DNA of 64,000 nt from NCBI GenBank assembly GCA_028285085.1, contig JANQQI010000049.1, positions 1-64,000 on the forward strand, given 5' to 3'. Source of the DNA: Saprospiraceae bacterium (GTDB taxonomy: Bacteria; Bacteroidota; Bacteroidia; Chitinophagales; Saprospiraceae). Under the pieces are notes generated by a model, which made no database searches, was not told where the DNA came from, and worked only from the letters and a program-made list of their open reading frames with translations. Below are positions 60,419-64,000 of this stretch, one piece after another. Both the position numbers and the translations under genes were made by a program. The stretch's first letter is position 1; every line of letters starts with the position of its first letter.

Positions 60419-61822
60419 TTACTCTACAACCAGACGCTTAATCGCTGTTCCTTGTTCAGTACGGAACTGTAGGAAATAAATTCCAGCTTCGTACGCTCGC
60501 AAGTCAAGTTCCATTTGTGGATTGATTGTCTGCGTGCGGTATAGCGATTGTCCAAGTAGGTTGACAACTTCTAACTCCTGAACATCCAAACTACCTAAAT
60601 CAACCTGTACGGATTCCTTAGCTGGATTCGGGAACATTTCAATTTGAGCATTGAGCTCAGGATCATTGACGCGGGTTGTCGGACTCTTAATGAATACCAC
60701 TTGAGCCGATTCTTCGGAAAGACTTACATCCACTTCATTACCTTCATCGTCAATAACCCCAACTACGCTAAGATCAACCTCAAATAATACCGTTGGACTG
60801 CCATCCGGAGTCACCCGGCCATCGATGATATCACTATCGATGATGAAGCTAAAGTTCGCCAATCGACCATAACCTGCAGCACCAGAGCTATTCTTACGGG
60901 TGACGGCAGCATCAACTTGACCATCCTGACCATCAATCGCATAGTACAAACTCTGATTAGGATCCCCAAAGAAACTCGTCTCGTTGTAATCCATCGCTAC
61001 CATGGTGTCCTCTACAATAAAGGCATGGTCAAATGTGAGGTAGAAGGCCAGTCCGTGTACATTATCCAATTGATAATCACTGCGGCCGAACATCAGGCCC
61101 GCATTAATTTCTACTGTTTCTGAGGTAATATCATTAATGTAAATGGTATCGACATCGAATTCAAGATAGAGGGGAGCACCACCTGATTCAGTAATAGTCG
61201 TGCCATTTTCCATCTGCACATAGTTGTGATTTACCGCGATGATATCCCATTGATTGATAACGCCATCTCCATTACAATCGAGGTGCTTGTAGTTTACACC
61301 GTCTGCTGTTTCCTGTATCCAATCCTCAGCCGGTTGTCCGTACCACTCATTGGAAGCATCCTCGCGAGCAGGGCCTTCTTGTTCGAATCCTAATCCAATA
61401 TTTAATAAATCCTGCAAATCGGCTCGGGTATCGCCATTAGCATCACCCGGCCATACGCAATCTAACTGATCACAAGGATCGTCAGTGATCATCACAAAAA
61501 TCTGGGTGGTGTATTCAGCAAAACAAGTGCTGATATCATCACTCCATACACTGAGGGTAACATTATAATATCCTCCTTCATCATAAAAGTGATCGATTAC
61601 ACTACCCGCTTCAGTAATGACATTTCCATCACCGAAATTCCAACTGGTATACGTGAAGTCACCAGAAGATAGGTTTGTAAAGGTTATTCCACCTACTTGA
61701 GGCAGGGGGCCAGCATAGTCTGCATAGGAAAAATCGGCTTCACACTGTGCCCATGATAAGGCCGGGAGGCAGAGGAGCAAGAGTGCGCTTGACCAATTTT
61801 TGAGTGTCGAAATCACCTTCAT
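60419..61822 (-). CDS. Secreted PKD/dockerin-like protein with T9SS type A sorting domain
   Basis: 467 residues from ATG 61822 (MKVISTLKNWSSALLLLCLP); the 31-residue extension to 61915 would bury the signal. Order: Sec signal (about 1-26), a PKD domain (about 27-115, SWNFGDGNVITEAG), a dockerin-like Ca-binding stretch (about 120-200, GDANGDTRADLQDLL and DCNGDGVINQWDIIAVNHNY), a cohesin-like beta region, and the type A sorting domain (about 395-467, IEMFPNPAKESVQVDL, LEVVNLLGQSLYR, YEAGIYFLQF). It would be exported by the type IX system. Function unknown. Confidence 0.9.
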   Translation of the reverse strand: MKVISTLKNWSSALLLLCLPALSWAQCEADFSYADYAGPLPQVGGITFTNLSSGDFTYTSWNFGDGNVITEAGSVIDHFYDEGGYYNVTLSVWSDDISTCFAEYTTQIFVMITDDPCDQLDCVWPGDANGDTRADLQDLLNIGLGFEQEGPAREDASNEWYGQPAEDWIQETADGVNYKHLDCNGDGVINQWDIIAVNHNYVQMENGTTITESGGAPLYLEFDVDTIYINDITSETVEINAGLMFGRSDYQLDNVHGLAFYLTFDHAFIVEDTMVAMDYNETSFFGDPNQSLYYAIDGQDGQVDAAVTRKNSSGAAGYGRLANFSFIIDSDIIDGRVTPDGSPTVLFEVDLSVVGVIDDEGNEVDVSLSEESAQVVFIKSPTTRVNDPELNAQIEMFPNPAKESVQVDLGSLDVQELEVVNLLGQSLYRTQTINPQMELDLRAYEAGIYFLQFRTEQGTAIKRLVVE

Positions 61823-61848
61823 AAGCGGATTTTTAATAGGATTCTTAA

Positions 61849-61879
61849 CAAAAATGCAATTATTTACTGGATAATAAAA
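61849..61879 (-). promoter_or_regulatory. Candidate promoter of the PKD/dockerin-like gene
   Basis: On the minus strand TTTT (61876-61879), 19 bases, CATTTTTG (61849-61856), about 26 bases to the ATG. Each half differs by one base from consensus. Confidence 0.35.
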
Positions 61880-62004
61880 GGACAATTGAATATTTTTGTA
61901 CAATCCCCCTTTCAACCAACCCCTTATACAACAAACTGATTATCAATTTTTTAAAACGACAATCAAATCGCATTTATTTTGATTATTTTTTCTAATTTCG
62001 GTGT

Positions 62005-63453
62005 ATGCTAAGTAGTAAGTTGCTTTCTTTGCTGGGAACATTTAGCCGGGCAGATCTCAATCAGTTTGGGAAATATCTAGAATCTCCCTTCCTGAATGAA
62101 AACACGACCCTGGTCAACTTGTTCAGGATCGTCGAGTCGTATTTGCGGGAAGAACGTCCGGCCGAGTCTATGCAAAAGCAGCAAATCTGGGCAGAGCTCA
62201 ATCCTGACCTCCCCTACCAAGATCCAATTATGCGGCGATTGAGTTCGGATTTAACAAAAATGGCTTACAGCTATTTAGCTTACCGACAGTATAAAGCGGA
62301 ACCCTTTCTAGAACAAAACTTACTGCTCCAAGCGATTAAATCGCCAGAATTAGAAAAGCACTTCAACGGAATCATTCGGCAAGTACAACAACAGCAGGAA
62401 AAACGCGGACTGGGGAATCGAGATTTTCATTATCTCATGCAATTGGTATCCTACCATCGGCACGAATTTGAAGAGCGGACCCTCAAAAAGAATATTACAC
62501 TCAACCACGCCAAGCAATCTGACTATCATCTCGATTGCTATTATATCCTGAGTAAATTAAAAAATTACTGCGATCTGCTCGGATACAGCAAGTTTCTCTC
62601 GACGGCGGCCGATATCGATCTCTTTCCTGATTTCCTAGCCCACGTCCGAGATAATTATCTCGATGAGCCAGCCATCCACGCATTTTATTTGGTGACCAAT
62701 ATGCTCTTGGAACCCGAGGAAGAATCTCACTTTTATCAACTCAAAAGCTTGGTAAAAAACCTTTCAACGACTTTTCAGGAAGATGAGATGCGCACCTTAT
62801 TTACCCATTTAAAGAACTATTGTATTGATACCAAAATCAATACTGGTCGTGATGATTATTTCCAGCAGCTCTTTCAACTCTTTAAAATGCAGATTGAGAC
62901 GGGGCTGATTTTAGAAAATGAAAACATCTCCCCTCAGAACTATAAAAACATTATTTCGGTCGGTCTTCATCTTAAAGTATTCGACTGGGTAGAGGAATTT
63001 ATTCAGGATTTCACGGATCGCCTCCCGAAAGAGAATCAGGATAATGATCGCATTTACAATCTGGCCAAGGTTTACTTTTACAGTGGAGATTACGAGCGAG
63101 TGATTGAGCAATTGCGAGAAGTGGAATACCGGACGCTTGTACATTCACTCGGCGGGAAATTATTGCTGTTGAAAACTTACTACGAGCTGAAGGAATATAT
63201 TGCGATGGACTCGCTCTTGGATAGTTTTCGAATCTATCTCCGGCGCAATCGACATATTTCACGAGAGGTGAAACAACAGTATCTAAATGTACTTCGCTTC
63301 ATCAAGAAGTTGTCGAACATTCGGCCGGGCGACCGTCAGGCTACAGAGAAAATCCAGGCTCAGATTCAGAAGTGTAAGGCCGTGGCGGCCAAGCGCTGGT
63401 TATCAGAGAAAGCCGATGAGCAGCTTAAAGTTCGTTCCAGCTCGGCGATTTAA
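62005..63453 (+). CDS. Alpha-helical hypothetical protein
   Basis: 482 residues, no signal peptide or membrane helix. The sequence is almost entirely helical, with alternating Leu/Tyr-rich segments (LLQAIKSPELEKHFNGIIRQ, YNLAKVYFYSGDYERVIEQLREVEYRTL, GKLLLLKTYYELKEYIAMDSLLDSF) that resemble divergent TPR units in the C-terminal third. Long helical proteins of this type are common in Saprospiria; I do not recognise a named family. It is divergent from the PKD/dockerin-like gene and ends at a hairpin before lpd. Confidence 0.75.
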   Translation: MLSSKLLSLLGTFSRADLNQFGKYLESPFLNENTTLVNLFRIVESYLREERPAESMQKQQIWAELNPDLPYQDPIMRRLSSDLTKMAYSYLAYRQYKAEPFLEQNLLLQAIKSPELEKHFNGIIRQVQQQQEKRGLGNRDFHYLMQLVSYHRHEFEERTLKKNITLNHAKQSDYHLDCYYILSKLKNYCDLLGYSKFLSTAADIDLFPDFLAHVRDNYLDEPAIHAFYLVTNMLLEPEEESHFYQLKSLVKNLSTTFQEDEMRTLFTHLKNYCIDTKINTGRDDYFQQLFQLFKMQIETGLILENENISPQNYKNIISVGLHLKVFDWVEEFIQDFTDRLPKENQDNDRIYNLAKVYFYSGDYERVIEQLREVEYRTLVHSLGGKLLLLKTYYELKEYIAMDSLLDSFRIYLRRNRHISREVKQQYLNVLRFIKKLSNIRPGDRQATEKIQAQIQKCKAVAAKRWLSEKADEQLKVRSSSAI

Positions 63454-63458
63454 GAAAT

Positions 63459-63498
63459 GAGTGCGATCACTCGGCTTAGTAACCAAGCGATCGCACTC
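63459..63498. terminator. Hairpin between convergent genes
   Basis: GAGTGCGATC (63459-63468) pairs with GATCGCACTC (63489-63498), and GCTT/AAGC pairs inside. No T-run, so a weak bidirectional terminator. Confidence 0.55.
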
Positions 63499-63511
63499 GG
63501 ATTGAGCATAC

Positions 63512-64000
63512 TTAGATGTGCAAGGCTCGTTTTTCCGTAGCATCTAAAGCCGCCTCTTTGAAGGCTTCCGTAAATGTCGGATGCGCATGGCTAATACGCG
63601 CAATATCTTCGGCCGAAGCACGGAATTCCATCAGGGCAACTGCCTCGGCGATAATATCCGCTACTCGGGGACCGACCATATGTACACCCAGTACCTCGTC
63701 CGTCTCTGCATCCGCAAGTACCTTGATCATTCCTGCGGTATCCATGCTCGCCCGGGCACGCCCGAGCGCCTTGAATGGGAACTTCCCTACCTTATAAGCC
63801 ACACCGGCTTCCTTTAGCTGGTCCTCCGTTTTACCTACCGCAGCAACCTCTGGCCAAGTGTAGACAACGCCGGGGATAAGATTATAATCGATGTGTGGAT
63901 GCTGACCAGCTAAATGCTCAGCCACGAATACCCCTTCTTCCTCAGCTTTATGTGCGAGCATCACGCCTTTGATCACATCACCGATAGCGTAAATGCCGGA
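63512..64000 (-). CDS. lpd: Dihydrolipoyl dehydrogenase, C-terminal part (5' end outside window)
   Basis: E3 of the pyruvate and 2-oxoglutarate dehydrogenase complexes. The open frame runs past the right edge; about 162 C-terminal residues are visible. [10 protein letters not shown] (FAD-binding C-terminal motif) opens the segment, then [23 protein letters not shown] starts the dimerisation domain, which ends with the catalytic-base His-Pro-x-Thr-xx-Glu element [27 protein letters not shown] is also typical. Confidence 0.95.
   Translation of the reverse strand, partial: SGIYAIGDVIKGVMLAHKAEEEGVFVAEHLAGQHPHIDYNLIPGVVYTWPEVAAVGKTEDQLKEAGVAYKVGKFPFKALGRARASMDTAGMIKVLADAETDEVLGVHMVGPRVADIIAEAVALMEFRASAEDIARISHAHPTFTEAFKEAALDATEKRALHI

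Noticed and set aside
1-64000. CRISPR arrays, rRNA operons and insertion sequences
   Set aside because: No spaced short repeats, no rRNA-like stretch and no transposase were seen; the LRR array is coding and has no unique spacers.

Overview
The window looks like the chromosome of a gliding or marine-type member of the Bacteroidota, most likely a Saprospiria/Lewinella-like bacterium. The reasons are: several secreted proteins carry type IX secretion (T9SS) sorting domains of type A and type B (gliding-motility-associated C-terminus, SprB-like repeat); promoters fit the Bacteroidota pattern TTTG-N19-TAnnTTTG, with one exact match at 21989-22019; Shine-Dalgarno sequences are mostly absent; and DUF6702, an OMP beta-barrel TonB-type receptor and PurS/PssA neighbours are typical of this phylum. 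The assignment to class is inference.

Layout. 1-2970: an AT-rich, left-truncated LRR-Roc-COR-TIR (Roco) gene whose leucine-rich repeats are near-identical 66/69-bp DNA repeats. It sits beside tRNA-Asp (3049-3122, minus). 3376-8750: housekeeping genes accA, a DUF6913-like gene, dapA and parC. 8832-12801 (minus): pyruvate carboxylase coupled to a GNAT acetyltransferase. 12873-15969: quinone-reductase-like MDR, a Tat-type sugar isomerase-like protein, a YcxB-like protein and HemJ. 16371-25697: envelope genes (TonB-type outer-membrane receptor, serine beta-lactamase-like hydrolase, membrane coiled-coil protein, OmpA lipoprotein, bestrophin, a lipoprotein/membrane YwqK-like protein) and a truncated hemoglobin. 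25812-28801: DUF763 protein, small proteins, a lipoprotein and a tiny T9SS-sorted protein.

29043-34508 is a compact beta-mannan utilisation operon: GH26 mannanase, sodium/solute symporter, GH130 mannosylglucose phosphorylase and cellobiose 2-epimerase. Together they would cut mannan outside the cytoplasm, import mannobiose, epimerise it to mannosylglucose and phosphorolyse it to mannose-1-phosphate and glucose. 34560-36975: HupE/UreJ, DUF6702, YidD and HemB. 37075-38614 (minus): ECF sigma factor and a beta-barrel protein. 38649-43539: uvrA, a YdjM-type hydrolase and an SDR. 43532-48573 (minus): a large FAD/Fe-S D-2-hydroxyacid dehydrogenase-like protein and a DUF3179 protein.

48707-51591 (minus) is an AT-rich, tightly overlapping three-gene operon: a two-helix membrane protein with coiled coil and two possible RAM/ACT-like domains, a bicupin-like protein, and a class IV PLP aminotransferase. 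I do not recognise it as a described system; with the Roco-TIR gene it is the most interesting part of the window. 51816-58112 (minus): membrane patatin-like lipase coupled to a CNNM/CorC protein, then LptC and a T9SS type B secreted protein. 58298-59939: pssA-purS-rsmI. 59940-60418 is an enigmatic stretch between two terminators. 60419-61822 (minus) is a PKD/dockerin-like T9SS protein, 62005-63453 an unknown helical protein, and 63512-64000 the C-terminal end of dihydrolipoyl dehydrogenase, cut by the window edge.
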